64,000 bases of DNA from NCBI GenBank assembly GCA_905221605.1, contig CAJNDS010002111.1, positions 374,565 to 438,564 on the forward strand. The letters are read 5' to 3'. The notes below the pieces were generated by a model. It made no database searches and was not told the DNA's origin. It saw only the letters and a list, made by a program, of their open reading frames with translations. The stretch's first letter is position 1, and every line of letters starts with the position of its first letter. A program made the translations under genes and the position numbers. This stretch comes from Symbiodinium natans. Lineage: Eukaryota; Sar; Dinophyceae; Suessiales; Symbiodiniaceae. Below, piece after piece: positions 37,058 through 48,299 of this stretch.

Positions 37058-39029
37058 CTCGGGCAGTTGGGCTTTGGCTGGGCCACTCTCCCCATCAACC
37101 CCTTTCAGGCAATTGGAAACGAAAGTTGCCAGCATTTTGGTTCGCAATGCGGATGCCGAGAAGTTAACGCCCAAAGGGCCTAAATCGTAGGGCTTGAGGT
37201 TCTATGCAGAATTTTTGCACATGAATGTTATCTGTGCCAATTTTGTTGTGGGACTTTTACCAAGGCTTCAAGTTTGAACGCCCGGGCCCTGGTGCAAGGG
37301 CATCCAGTATCCATTGCAGTCTTCAATTATCTGACTGTCTGAGACGGGCTTTGTTAGGCCCTCCAGCCGTCCCCCAGAAGCCCTCATGGCCTGAGACCAA
37401 AAGCGAAGCCGAAGCCGCAAAGATCGGGCATCAACCAACATTCAGGCAGGATGTTTCCGAACAGGTTGTGAAAACGCGTCAGCGCTTTGGGTTCGGTTGG
37501 GCTTTGGGGTGCCCGGATCTGCCCCCCCCCAAACCCTAAACCGTAAACCCTAAACTCTAAACCCTACACCCTAAACCGTAAACCCTAACCCTAAACCAGC
37601 CATGTCACAGCGACCATGTACTTCCCTCTCCTCTGGCAGAGGCTCCAGAAAGTTGAGGGAAGCCTCGGCTCTCGGGGTCTTGGGTTTAGGGTTTAGGGTT
37701 TAGGGTTTCGGGTTTAGGGTTTAGGGTTTCGGGTGTAGGGTTTAGGGTTAGGGGATAGAAGAGCCCTTGGAGGGGTCTGAGAGGGTTCTTGAGGACCCTC
37801 TTCAGGGCTCCGCCTCTTTCCGCCAGCAGGACTCTCTCTGAGGTTGAGGTCGAGGGGATAGCTGAAGTTCTTGAGCCCCCAGGATTTTGGTAAAAAAAAA
37901 ATGTGCAAGGAGGTGCAAAAGCAGTCTCATGAGCTTTGGAGGGTGCCAAGACACCATACAAATTGCTCCCAAGCGAAGGTGGGGGGGAAGAACAACAAGC
38001 ATCCCAGAAAGGGTCCGCGGGTCGAGGCATGAGAGCACTTCCACAGCTACTCGACATGTCAACCTCGCCCCAAAACCGGGTTTAGGGTTTGGGGTCTAGG
38101 GTTTAGGGTTTAGGGTTTGGGGTTTAGGGTTTAGGGTCTAGGGATTAAGGTTTAGGGTTTGGGGTTTAGGGTTTAGGGTTTAGGGCTCATATCATGTGCT
38201 GCCAGGAGCACCTCCAAGGCAGTTGCCAAACTTGGCGAGCTCGCCATGCCATCGAAACCGCCGCATCCTGCGAACGAGCCTGCGGCAAGGAACTTCTAAA
38301 AGACTGCAACGTTGGTTCAGGGGTTGAGGGTTTACAGTTTGGGGTTTAGGGTTCAGGGCAGTTCAGGGCTCCTTGTTAGGGTTTTTGGGGGTGTAACTTG
38401 GTCGGCCCAGCAGAGGAAACGTGACGAGCTCCCCGTTGTTTCAGCCATATAGCGAGCATCCCAACCCTGAGCCCCAACCCCGGAATGGAGTACAGCAATC
38501 CAGGGCGTCAAGGGTTACGACCGCAAGGTCGCAGTTTTTCTCGCAAGATATCCTACTGCGGTGAGCCCAGTCAGACTCCAAACTCAAACCCCCAACACTA
38601 AACTGTACAGGACCCTTTTCTGAGCATCCGCGCTCCACAACTCCAAAACCCTGCCAGACAACATCACAACAACCTGCAGACCTTTGGGATGCCGACCCAA
38701 ACCCTCAATTTCGAAAAACCCTGAACCCGCCCCGCAAAACCCTCTGCCCAGAGCCAGCCTGTTCCCATTTGATGCGGCATCAAAGCGAGGTCATAGTTCC
38801 TTGCAGAGCTGCTAAACCTTAAACCCTAAACCCTAAACCCTAAACCCTAAGCCCTAAGCCCCAAGCCCTAAAGCCTAAACCCTAATTCATGGTCTCAGGG
38901 CTTGCTGGGGGGGGGCTGAGGCCAGGGAAAACCTTCTGCTCCCGAGGTACCCGAGTCGTAATGGTTCCTGAGGAGGGTTCTAATACCCGGAACCGGAACC
39001 TGATGGAGAACCGGAGTTGCCCCACTGCT

Positions 39030-39450
39030 TCTTGTCCGCGTGCACACGAAAAACCCTCACAAATCACGCGGGATCGCACATATTTACACGTTGAGCACAC
39101 GAACTCCAACGATTTCTCCACATAGAAGTCAAACATAAGGAAACGTTCGACGTGGGATCGCAACATTTTGCCGGCGTGGGGCGCGCAAAAGCCTCGCAAA
39201 TCACATGCGGCCACCACATGATCTACGTTCGCAACGTGCGAGAACCTCGAAAATTCCGCAGCTACGCAGGATTGCCACGTTGTCTATGCGTGGACCGTGC
39301 GAAAACCTGGCGAATCATGTGGGATTGCAATGTTTATCCGCGTGTGGAACGTACGGAAGCATTACAAAATCAAGAGGGATCGCAACGTTGCGACATGCGA
39401 AAACCTCGCAAACCACGTGGGGCTCCGCAGCGTTTTCTGCCCATGAAAGA
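39030..39450. repeat. Degenerate ~60-bp tandem repeat
   Basis: Six or seven diverged units carry the words GTGCGAAAACCTCGCAAATC, then CGTGGGATCGCAACGTTT, then CGCGTG. Unit length varies around 55-65 bases. Because it varies, no frame is conserved, and the open frames across it (up to 119 residues) are probably not protein. Confidence 0.65.
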
Positions 39451-39775
39451 AGTGGGGGCACGCAAAAAAAAACCTTCATTTTGGCTCCTGAAGTCTTGAG
39501 GCCAATCTTGCTGAACTGTGGGAGGCACGGTCGCAGGTTCTGGAGCGTAGCTTCAAAGCGCTAAGCCCAAGACGAGTCGGACTGCGAGGGAGCTCCAAGA
39601 CTCTTGAGGGCGCTGTGGGTTCGGAGCTGGGGCCCAGCTTCCCGGATTCTGCTGCGAAGACCGGAAGCCCAGCTTGCTAGAACTCCACACTTGCCGGCTG
39701 ACACGACAACCCTGACATCATCCTGAGCTCCTTCAAGTTATGAGGGCACCCCTAAGCTGGTCTAGACTCTAGGAG

Positions 39776-39893
39776 GTTTAGGGTTTAGGGTGTTTAGGGT
39801 GTTTAGGGTTTAGGGTTTAGGGTTTAGGGTTTAGGGTTTAGGGTTTAGGGTTTAGGGTTTAGGGTTTAGGGTTTAGGGTTTAGGGTTTAGGGA
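39776..39893. repeat. Interstitial TTTAGGG array
   Basis: About 16 units, mostly perfect, with two GTGTTTAGGG variants at the left end. It is flanked by unique sequence. Confidence 0.95.
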
Positions 39894-42800
39894 GCCTAGG
39901 ACCTCAAGGTTATGGCAGGAAAGGGACGGCGAAGCCCAGTCGTTACCTCAGCTCGGCGGGACAGGGTCTGCACACCCAAGACAGGCCAACTCGGCCAAAC
40001 CCCACCAATCAAGCTTGAATTTTACAAGGGCTTAGGGTTTAGGGTTTAGGGTTTAGGGTTTAGGGTAATTAGTCAACTCCTGACTGTTATTGGATCGGAG
40101 CTAGAAGTTTCCGCGAAGAACACCTACTTAAGAGGCGGCATGCGGCGGGATGAACAGCAACGCACCCACCTACGTCTCAAGGTGGCACGAAAAGCACAAA
40201 CGCGAGCAACCAATGCCTACTTGCGAGGGCGGCGCACGACAAGATGAAGGAGGACCCGGGGGGTTCTTGAAAACATGCAGTCCACATCGAGTCAACTCTG
40301 CCACAGGACTCGGCAGCAAGCTTTGAGGATTCTAGCCTCACTCAATCATCAAGCCTGGATGAGGGATATTATATTATATTCTAACTTCAGATCCCCGGGT
40401 CGGGCACCTTTTAAGCAACAAACCGAGGGGGATCCCTTGTGGGAAGGATCCTCCCAAATGGATACCTTTCTGGAACACCCCCTGGACTTCCTCATGCTCC
40501 CAGGGCACGTGGCCGACCATACCAATCGCCATGATTTGGGTCTCCTCCTTCGAGCTGCCAGCTGTCTCCCCCCTTATACCTAACGGTCCCTGATAGGGAT
40601 TAGAATAGGGGCACTAGAACATCCCAATGTATGGGGCCTTTTAGGGATCACCCAGAGCCCTTGCCACCAACGCAAATGAAGACTTCGCTAGGGGCCGAAG
40701 CCCACATCCCAAACCTGAGAACCCAAGAGCCCAAGCATCTCAAAACCTCTAACCGTTAGGGTTTAGGGTTTAGGGTTTAGAGTTTAGGGTTTAGGGTTTA
40801 GGGGGTTAGTTACAATCAAAGGAAGGGCTGCTAGAAAGGAGGCGGAGGGGGGTACCTCTGGGGTCCTGGTGCTTTGTTTGGTTTGGTCTTCAGGCCGTAC
40901 AATCATGTGTTGATCTGAGGGTGAACGCCTGGGTTGAGAAAGCATTGTGGACTGAAGGCTTGCCATGCATGTGGAGCTTGTAAACAGCTCCATTGTGGTT
41001 TAAACAGGCAGCAACTTGTAGCTGCATGCCCCAGGGGGTTTAGGGTTTAGGGTTTAGGTTTGCCCTCAACCCCACCCAGGTGTCTCTGCACATTGAGCCG
41101 GGAGGCTGAAGCCAAAGCGTCCTACACCTGCATTTGGCGCGTACTGCCACATTAGCCAGCGTATCCCAGCCTGTCCCTGTCGGATCTCGCCTGTCTGGGC
41201 GTCTTAGGGATACTTGTAGATTTGGGAATGGAACTTCTCGTGCAGGATGGTGCAGGGCAGAAGCAGAACAATTTCATCCATGGAAACAACAGCAAACCCC
41301 GGATTTTGCCCGAGCCATTTCCAGCCTTGGGCGGCGGCCACGGCAAAAAGCGCGTCAAGTTATCCAGATGCTGTGATGACTTCACAGGACGTGGACCATA
41401 GAAAACGAGCCGTTTAAAATGGCCGAGGCTATGCATCACACATGCACTACCAAGGTCGGTCACAGGCAGTTGAGGGCACAGGCTTTCGGGACTCTGGCGC
41501 CAGAAACCAAAAAAAGGAAGCAAAGGATGTGGATGTAAACTCGGGGAACTACCTCTTCTGGGAAAGACCACGCCACAGACTAGCCACCCTGTGTGCAAAC
41601 CCTTTGACCCGGTGCATGGAAAGCCGTGCCTCTGCAGATGAGGGGCAGGAGCTGTGTGCAGAGAACGGAGGCGGCGTTGGCAGCCTCTTGTTTCAATCCG
41701 AGGGTTTGCGGCGTTTATACCACAAGCCGACAGGGTTCCTAGTAAAGGGTGCACGCATTCACCGCCACTTGCCCTAATCATCCCCCACACCCCACAAAAG
41801 AGAACTAGCTCCCCACAACTAATCGACACGCCTTACTTCACAATGGAAACCCCTGTGTAGTTTGGGGGGGTGCCATCCTTTCGTTTAACAAGGTACCGGG
41901 CTCTCTGGGAAGCTGGGGCTCAGGCGCGCTGCCTGCATCTCTTGCTTGGACCTCCTGACCCCGCTTGGAGGGGGCTCGGGTCGACCTCGGACGAGGGCTT
42001 GGAAGGATGACCGAGGACGAGCTGTTGCTGGCATCAGTATATTCGTAGTATATATTGATATGACTATCAATGCTCTTATAAATGTTAAGCGTTAACGCTC
42101 TTCATTCTTGAAAGTATTATTGTTATTCAGCTTGTGAATGGTTGTTTGAAAGTCTTTTTCGCTCTTCTAAAGCTGCTAGGCGCCATCCTGTTCTGCTTCG
42201 ACGTGTCTCACACTCTTGTACAGCTCCATCTCTGTTTTGTTTGAGCGCAGTCTTGGCTCTTTTCCCCGTGTCTCCGTACTGATTGGCCCAAAACCATCCC
42301 AAAACCTCTTTGACAACCTGGAGTCTTCGGATAAAAAGCTCAACGATCACTTGGCGGCCCCCACTGGCTAACCTCTTTGCGACTTCTGAAGTATCTCAGG
42401 ACTCGCTTCATCTGTCCATGGACTCGCCTTCCGCCGCCTTCTCAGCCCCTTCAACCCCCTCCTCCCGCCTCGGCGCTTTCTCAGTCTCGACCCTGATCCT
42501 GGTTTGCTGGGTCCCGTCGCAGTGCTTGCCCTAGTTGTGCAAGAACATTCCATGGAGCAGCCATCATCTTTTTTGCCTTCACCGGGCAGGTGGCTATCAC
42601 CCCCACTTCTTTTGCCAGCACCACGGCGTGCCTCATCTTCACAAGGCACTTCTAGACAGGCCCCTCACGCAAGTTCCAGAAAGCAAACTCCCGAATGCCA
42701 TACAAATCGGACCCGTGACCCGTGACCCATGCACCGCCCCTCAAAAGTATGAAAGCCGCAGCTGCAGTCCAGGCATGGCGCTACTTTGGGAAGATACTGC

Positions 42801-45320
42801 TAAATACAGGTCCCAATGAGTGCCTCCTCCTCCACAAGTTATTCAAGCCATCCCCCCAAGACTAAGCTGCGCTCGGTTCAGGGGGGCGGACGCCCTCAAC
42901 CAAATTTGGTACGGGTGTTAGCTCTCTTCCTCTCTCTTAACGTGTGATTGAATGCTGCGCTGCATCAGAATAATTTGCGCTCGACTGTCGATTGTTCGGG
43001 CAACCACGTCTGATAAGCAGTGTCACAGACCTGGCGATATCTGATTGTTCCTAGCCAAACCCCTAAACCCTAAACCCTAAACGGCGATTGAGGCTGCTGC
43101 CTCAAGCCGCTGTCAATGCCATTGCCTGGCCTGACGGTCGACTCGAGCCATGACGCCCAAACCCCGAAAACACACGAACAATGTAGGCTTTTTGTGTAGT
43201 AGAAGCCTCTCCGCCTGCAAATCTACTCCGATGCGGGCCAACCTGGCCCCATTGGCAGGCGATGTCACGGAAGAGCCATTTGCAGGCGCTACTCCAGCGC
43301 CTGCATCCTGACCTTCGGCGGCAGAAACCCTGAATCTTGAAGCTTTCAGAGTCTCTGGCTCATATGGAAATACCTCCGCATGCACAACACACAAATCGCC
43401 GCACCTGCTCCAGCACCAAGCACAGCCTGCCGTAGCGTGGGTTCCGAGCATGGGGGGTTACAGCCTGTGAAGGATTGGGCGCGCAAGAACCAACCAAGGC
43501 AGCCATAAACCCGAGTCTAACCCTACTGGCCTTCCAATCTGAGGACGCTCCTTGTGCTTGGCGTTGAAGCTTTTTCTGACGAAGCCTGGTTTGGGATGGA
43601 CTTGGGGTTGAAGTTGAGGCCCCTCTTGTCAAGCTCTGCTGGACCACAAACACAAGCATGGAACGTGCAATCTTGGCCCTGCACTTGTCAATGCTGCTCA
43701 TCCCCGAGGCAAGCGATGAGAGCAAACTTTCAACTTATGATCACACTTCAGAGCTGCACTTGTTGTACGTGCTTCAAGTGACTTTCTGTAGAACACGCCC
43801 ACACAAGAATGACTCCCTTTGCATGCTCTTTGCAGATCTAAATCCGATAGACATGCTGTCAAACACGCCACAAGCCGTGCGGCAGCACAGCAAGGCACAT
43901 GAATCATTACTGATGAGTGCACCACTGGACAGGTGGCCGAAACACATCCGCCGTCAACTTCGATCTCTCTTAACGCGCACGAAGAATAGATGCAACAAAT
44001 GCAACTTGGCAATTTGCTGAGATTAGAGAATTGAGTTCATTTCGTTCATAAATTTCTTTCACCAATAAACTTATAAGGGAGCGCGTGAATATTATTACAA
44101 GCGAGCGCAATAAGACCCCGTTAAAATAATATGAAATTAACGGGACAAAAGAATAAGCAAAAAGTGAAACGAATAATTTTATTGCAAATTTATTAATGGG
44201 TGAATTTCTAGCCCTTATTAGTACTTTATCTCCTTCATTCCCCTCTTTATAAAGATTGAACGAAGTTAGCGAATTAAAGAATGAAGAGAGAACGAAATAA
44301 AGTGAGAAAGGGTCCTAGAGGCAGTAAAGTTCATTCTATTCCTGCATTAATTTCCTAATCTCCAAGATCCAGACGTGCGGTTGTTACGGCCATAAACCCC
44401 CTTTATTAACAGGACCAGCGAATTATACTATAACAGCATGAATTTTACTGCCAAAAGGAACAAATGTCCAAAAATAATAAAATTGCAAATTTCTTAATTT
44501 CAAAATTCTGGAATTCTCTTCGCCTGTATTTTTATAAGCGCATTAAAATCGTTCCTTTCGTAGTAATTTATAATTGAATAAAGCGAAGAGAAAATATGAA
44601 ATTTACTAATCCTGGAAGTTATTAAAGGACGGGCTCTTTAAGGAAGCAAAAAGCATATTAAAAACCAGATAAGTTTATATTTAAAGAGAGCGCAGTGAGC
44701 GTTACGTTAATAATCGTGTTAAAGGGCCCACCATAATGTCCCTATTAATAGTATTATCCTGTCCAAAAGTCCTAAATTATATATTTTAAGTGGGCCCGCG
44801 GGCAAAGATGATAAATAGATGAAAAATAGGAAGGGAACCAGTGATTGAAACTAGAGAATGAAAGTACGAAGTGAATCCATTATATTATAAGGTTTTCCAA
44901 GGTGAAGAGATTTCCAAAAAACCATTAAATTTAGGATTTTTACTGAGAGAAGTTCATTATATTACAAGTGAGCACTAAATATAAAACTACTGAGAGCACT
45001 TAATGCTTATATTAATATGCTCACGCGTCAATAATTCTTGCATTTCCAAGCAAAATATCCTAATTTTATTAATTTCTGGTTTCACTTTGTAATTAGCATA
45101 TTATTACGGGGGCTAATGCATGAACCGTGTAAACGGGCGATATTAAGAGAATAATGGGGCCCCCTCTATAATAAAGTGAGCAAAGTGCATGAATTATATT
45201 ATAAACGAAGCGAACGAAAGAAAAGCTGATTAAAATGTGTTTCAATTTTCTAGAAAGTAGTTTTTACTTCGTTTGTAATAAAATAATACTACTTTCATTC
45301 CAATAAGAAATTTTCTTCTT

Positions 45321-45432
45321 TCTTCATTCCTTTCCTAATTTTGCTTGTTGTTCAATTGAGTTCATGCGTCATTCATATCTTCACTCCTTATAACTCAATT
45401 AAACAAGCAAAATAAGAGAATTAGAATGAAGA
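45321..45432. repeat. Inverted repeat (hairpin) in the AT-rich island
   Basis: The arms at 45321-45362 and 45392-45432 are nearly perfect reverse complements, with AATTTTGCTTGTTG opposite its complement. They enclose a loop of about 30 bases containing CATGCGTCATTC and CTCCTTATA. A second hairpin follows immediately. Confidence 0.8.
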
Positions 45433-45460
45433 ATCCAGTAAAACTTCCTTTACTTCGTTC

Positions 45461-45525
45461 TTAATTCATTATGGTTTTCATGCGATCGCTCATTAGTTCG
45501 CTCCTTATAAAACCATATGAATTAT
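45461..45525. repeat. Second inverted repeat with a related loop
   Basis: Arms TAATTCATTATGGTTTT and AAAACCATATGAATTA enclose a loop with CATGCGATCGCTCATTAG and CTCCTTATA. The loop resembles that of the hairpin at 45321-45432 while the arms differ, so the two are members of a hairpin family. Confidence 0.75.
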
Positions 45526-45990
45526 TCTCTTCGTATTATTATAGGAGTTCTGGGGCAGTTAACTAATCCAGGATGATACGGTTGTTGTGGGGCGTTCACT
45601 TCGTTCACTTGAAATACAAATTAGCGAAGGAGTGAAGGGAGTGAGTGATCAATTGAACGAAGTAAGAACGAAACCAACCGCCGAACGAGAGAAAGGGCCC
45701 CAAAAACCCCCTAATAATATATTACGTGCGTCCTTGAGTCCTTACAATTATATTATTATGGCCTTTTTGCGGGGTTCGTTTCACTCACTTATTCCCTCAC
45801 TTCGTTCTTTCACTAATTTCACGCACTCATTCACTACTTTCATTCGTTTGTAAATTAGTTCATTCACTTCGTATTATTATTTAGTATCCCGGAAAGGTGG
45901 CATGAATGACCTGGAAATGGGGTCTCAAGGGCGGATTCATTGAGGTTATGGTTACCAAGAGGCAGAGATAGGGTCTTTAGGGGTGATTCA

Positions 45991-47110
45991 GAGAGCGGTT
46001 AACCTTTACTTTTCCTTTCGTACACCATCAATCTCATGACACCTTAACTGCCCAAGAGCCCGCCCGTGAGGATAGGAGTGCATGAGTGAAGAGAACGTAA
46101 CCAGAGAGTTGTTATTCGGTCAAGGATCTCTAATCGGTGCTGCACGTGCGGAGGGCGGCACGGCACGCAGCTGAGCTAAACAATCTCACGCGAACGGAAA
46201 GTGTACCAGAAGCACCATGCTTGACAAGTTTTAACTTTCAAAACGAAAAACCACACCTGTGGAGCTTGTGCTTTCAAACTCTGGGCCCTATGTGGAGCTG
46301 ATTCCGTTGGCCCCAGTGGATGGGCGTATAGGCACTTCAAAAATAGAGGTTACCAACAACAAACTACACAGGAAAGGACAGAACCCGTAGCGCTCGCCTA
46401 CGGAACGCCTGCCTACCACTTACTCAACAGGCAGGCATACTGCCAGACGCACGGGTCTTCTTCCAAGTTGCCGGGGGCGACGGCAGTCCAAACATGCCAC
46501 GCAGAAAGTCGGGCCTGAGGCATTTACCCCAGAACCTTTTGGCACGCCAAAGAATGTTAATTTCGAAGGATCCCGACGGCGAGAAAGGCACGGCGCCAAC
46601 CAAGGCCCAAAACAGCAGGGTGGACTAGTTTCGAAGTGAAACAGGCCGTGAAGGACGCTGAACACGTGGAAAGGGTGCGTGTGCACAAGCGGGAAAATCC
46701 GGGGCTGAGAACAACCCGCAATCAACTCATGTCCCTACAACAAAGCGTGAGTAAGTAGGCAACAAACGGCACCGCGGTCTTTGAAAACCCAGAAAGGGCA
46801 AGTTGAAACAAGCTGAGATCGCACGAAAGTTAACATGAAAACTTCGAACATTGCTGTGCATGCATGTTCGCTCCGCCACCGATTCGATTTACGGCAGGTT
46901 GGTTAAACCTAGAAGGAGAAGGAATAGAAACTCCAAAAAGAACAAGAAAATGTTGGTAAATGAAGAAAAAAGCATGGGCCACAGAAGATTTCTGCGCAAG
47001 CCAAGAAAAGCCGCAGAGCATCGGAAAGTGTGGTGGGACAGAGTTTCGCACCTCCGCAGACAAGTGGATGATCACACGAAGCCAAAACTGGGGATCTGGA
47101 GACGTGCACG
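45991..47110. other. Unassigned unique sequence
   Basis: GC-balanced unique sequence with no telomere-like arrays. Short open frames occur on both strands (for example 46420-46725 minus), with no recognisable motif. I see no gene I can support. Confidence 0.5.
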
Positions 47111-47516
47111 CTGTTGAGGATGCTCGCCTTGTTGAGTTCCTCACGCCCACACAGGGGCCAACTGATGCTGATGATGCCGCCTTGTCGGGCCCCTCAGACC
47201 CAGCCAAAGGCCAACTGAGGCTGATGATGCTCACCTTGTCGGGCCCCTCAGGCCCAGCCAGGGGCCAACTGATGCTGATGATGCTCGCCTTGTCGGGCCC
47301 CTCAGGCCCAGCCAAAAGCCAACTGATGCTGATGATGCTCGCCTTGTCGGGCCCCTCAGGCCCAGCCAGGGGCCAACTGATGCTGATGATGCTCGCCTTG
47401 TCGGGCCCCTCGGGCCCAGCCAGTTGGCCAACTGATGCTGATGATGCTCGCCTTGTCGGGCCCCTCAGGCCCAGCCAGGGGCCAACTGATGCTGATGATG
47501 CTCGCCTTGTCGGGCT
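47111..47516. repeat. 54-bp minisatellite, about 6.6 full units plus a degenerate one
   Basis: From 47157 the units run 53, 54, 54, 54, 55 and 54 bases, then a partial unit. Each contains GCCAACTGATGCTGATGATG, CTCGCCTTGTCGGG and CCCCTCAGGCCCAGCCA. A diverged unit precedes at about 47112-47156. Because 54 is divisible by three, all frames stay largely open, giving 18-residue repeat peptides on both strands. The 53- and 55-base units shift the frame, which argues against selection for a protein repeat. Confidence 0.9.
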
Positions 47517-48299
47517 CGCACAAATAGTACGCTGGCTTGTCATTCTTGAAGCCGAATACCAAGGCTGTCGTCCTGGCATTTGCTGCGGTCCTTACCCTTA
47601 GCTGTCTTAGAGCCCTCTCCTCTAACCTGTTTAAGCCTGCTAGGCGGCTTCACAAGTTCAGCCCTGTCTGGCTTCTGGCTCTTATACCGATGCTCAGGTG
47701 ACTTGTGCCTAAGCTTTCTTGTTTCTCCACGGGTCTCAAGCCACTTTCGCAGGCATGCCTTCGGCAGCACAGGAGTGTAAGAACGTTGTGTCTTTGAGCC
47801 CTCAACTCGTTGGCTACGCCAGATCTCGAGCAAGGGTCCAATGATCACCGTCTTCTTGCAGCAGTGACATCATTGGCGACTGCCTCTACTTGACACATAG
47901 GCTGACATACCCAAAAAGCAAGAACCAGGGGGAATCTGGGGCATGCTCTGCAACACTGATCCTAGTTGTTGGGGATGCCATGACAGAGATTGCATGTCAA
48001 AACCCGCTTTTCTCACCGGCCTACTCTAATCCTTGGCCCATGATCCCTGGGGATGCTTCGCCGACGAGAGCTTTGGAAGAGCCATGGATGATGTTCTGGA
48101 CTGCGCAGGCCAGGCAATCGTAGGCAACATCCCAAGTGATCATGTATAAACGCACAAATACAGAAGCCACCTATGCCTATACCTACACCGAACTTTAATG
48201 CCCAACATCGACCAGTTTGCATTCAAGAGTTGAACACTTTGATGCACTATGAAACATGCGTACATCCAGCAGATCATGGACATCCTCGGCTTTCTCGCT
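47517..48299. other. Unassigned, possible minus-strand coding remnant
   Basis: A minus-strand open frame at 47540-47848 is Lys/Arg-rich (SYTPVLPKACLRKWLETRG and following). It has no recognisable domain and no clear start. The rest to 48299 shows nothing I can support; part may be the 3' region of the HEAT-repeat gene. Confidence 0.35.

Larger units (their letters stand above)
37058..44029. other. Telomere-like mosaic and unique islands, no gene assigned
   Basis: Arrays lie at about 37681-37752, 38082-38188, 38817-38885 (CCCTAAA), 39776-39893 and 40756-40805. Between 39030 and 39450 is a degenerate tandem repeat. After about 41065 the telomere-like words nearly vanish. Islands at 41210-41400 and 43600-43760 have overlapping open frames on both strands, with exon-like borders but no recognised family. 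The upstream exons of the TUTase-like gene should lie just right of 37057. Confidence 0.55.
44030..45990. other. AT-rich island of organelle-like composition
   Basis: Base composition changes abruptly near 44030, from GC-rich to strongly AT-rich, and returns near 45990. The island lacks TTTAGGG words. It repeats motifs such as GAACGAAGTGA, TTCACTTCGTTC, TCGCTCCTTATAA and GAGCGCAATAAG, and it contains several inverted repeats. This texture resembles intergenic DNA of algal mitochondria or plastids. I find no long ORF, and I recognise no organellar gene or rRNA by eye. The best guess is a nuclear copy of organellar DNA or another foreign insertion; that is inference. Confidence 0.55.

Noticed and set aside
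39030-39450. CRISPR-like array
   Set aside because: The units are diverged with no constant repeat and unique spacer pattern, and the genome is eukaryotic.
41152-41829. A 225-residue minus-strand ORF
   Set aside because: Its composition is irregular, it has no recognisable domain, and shorter frames on both strands look more protein-like in part of it.
46830-47601. ORFs of 249 (minus) and 213 (plus) residues
   Set aside because: Both are held open by the 54-bp minisatellite, and frames shift between units; no start or domain supports either strand.
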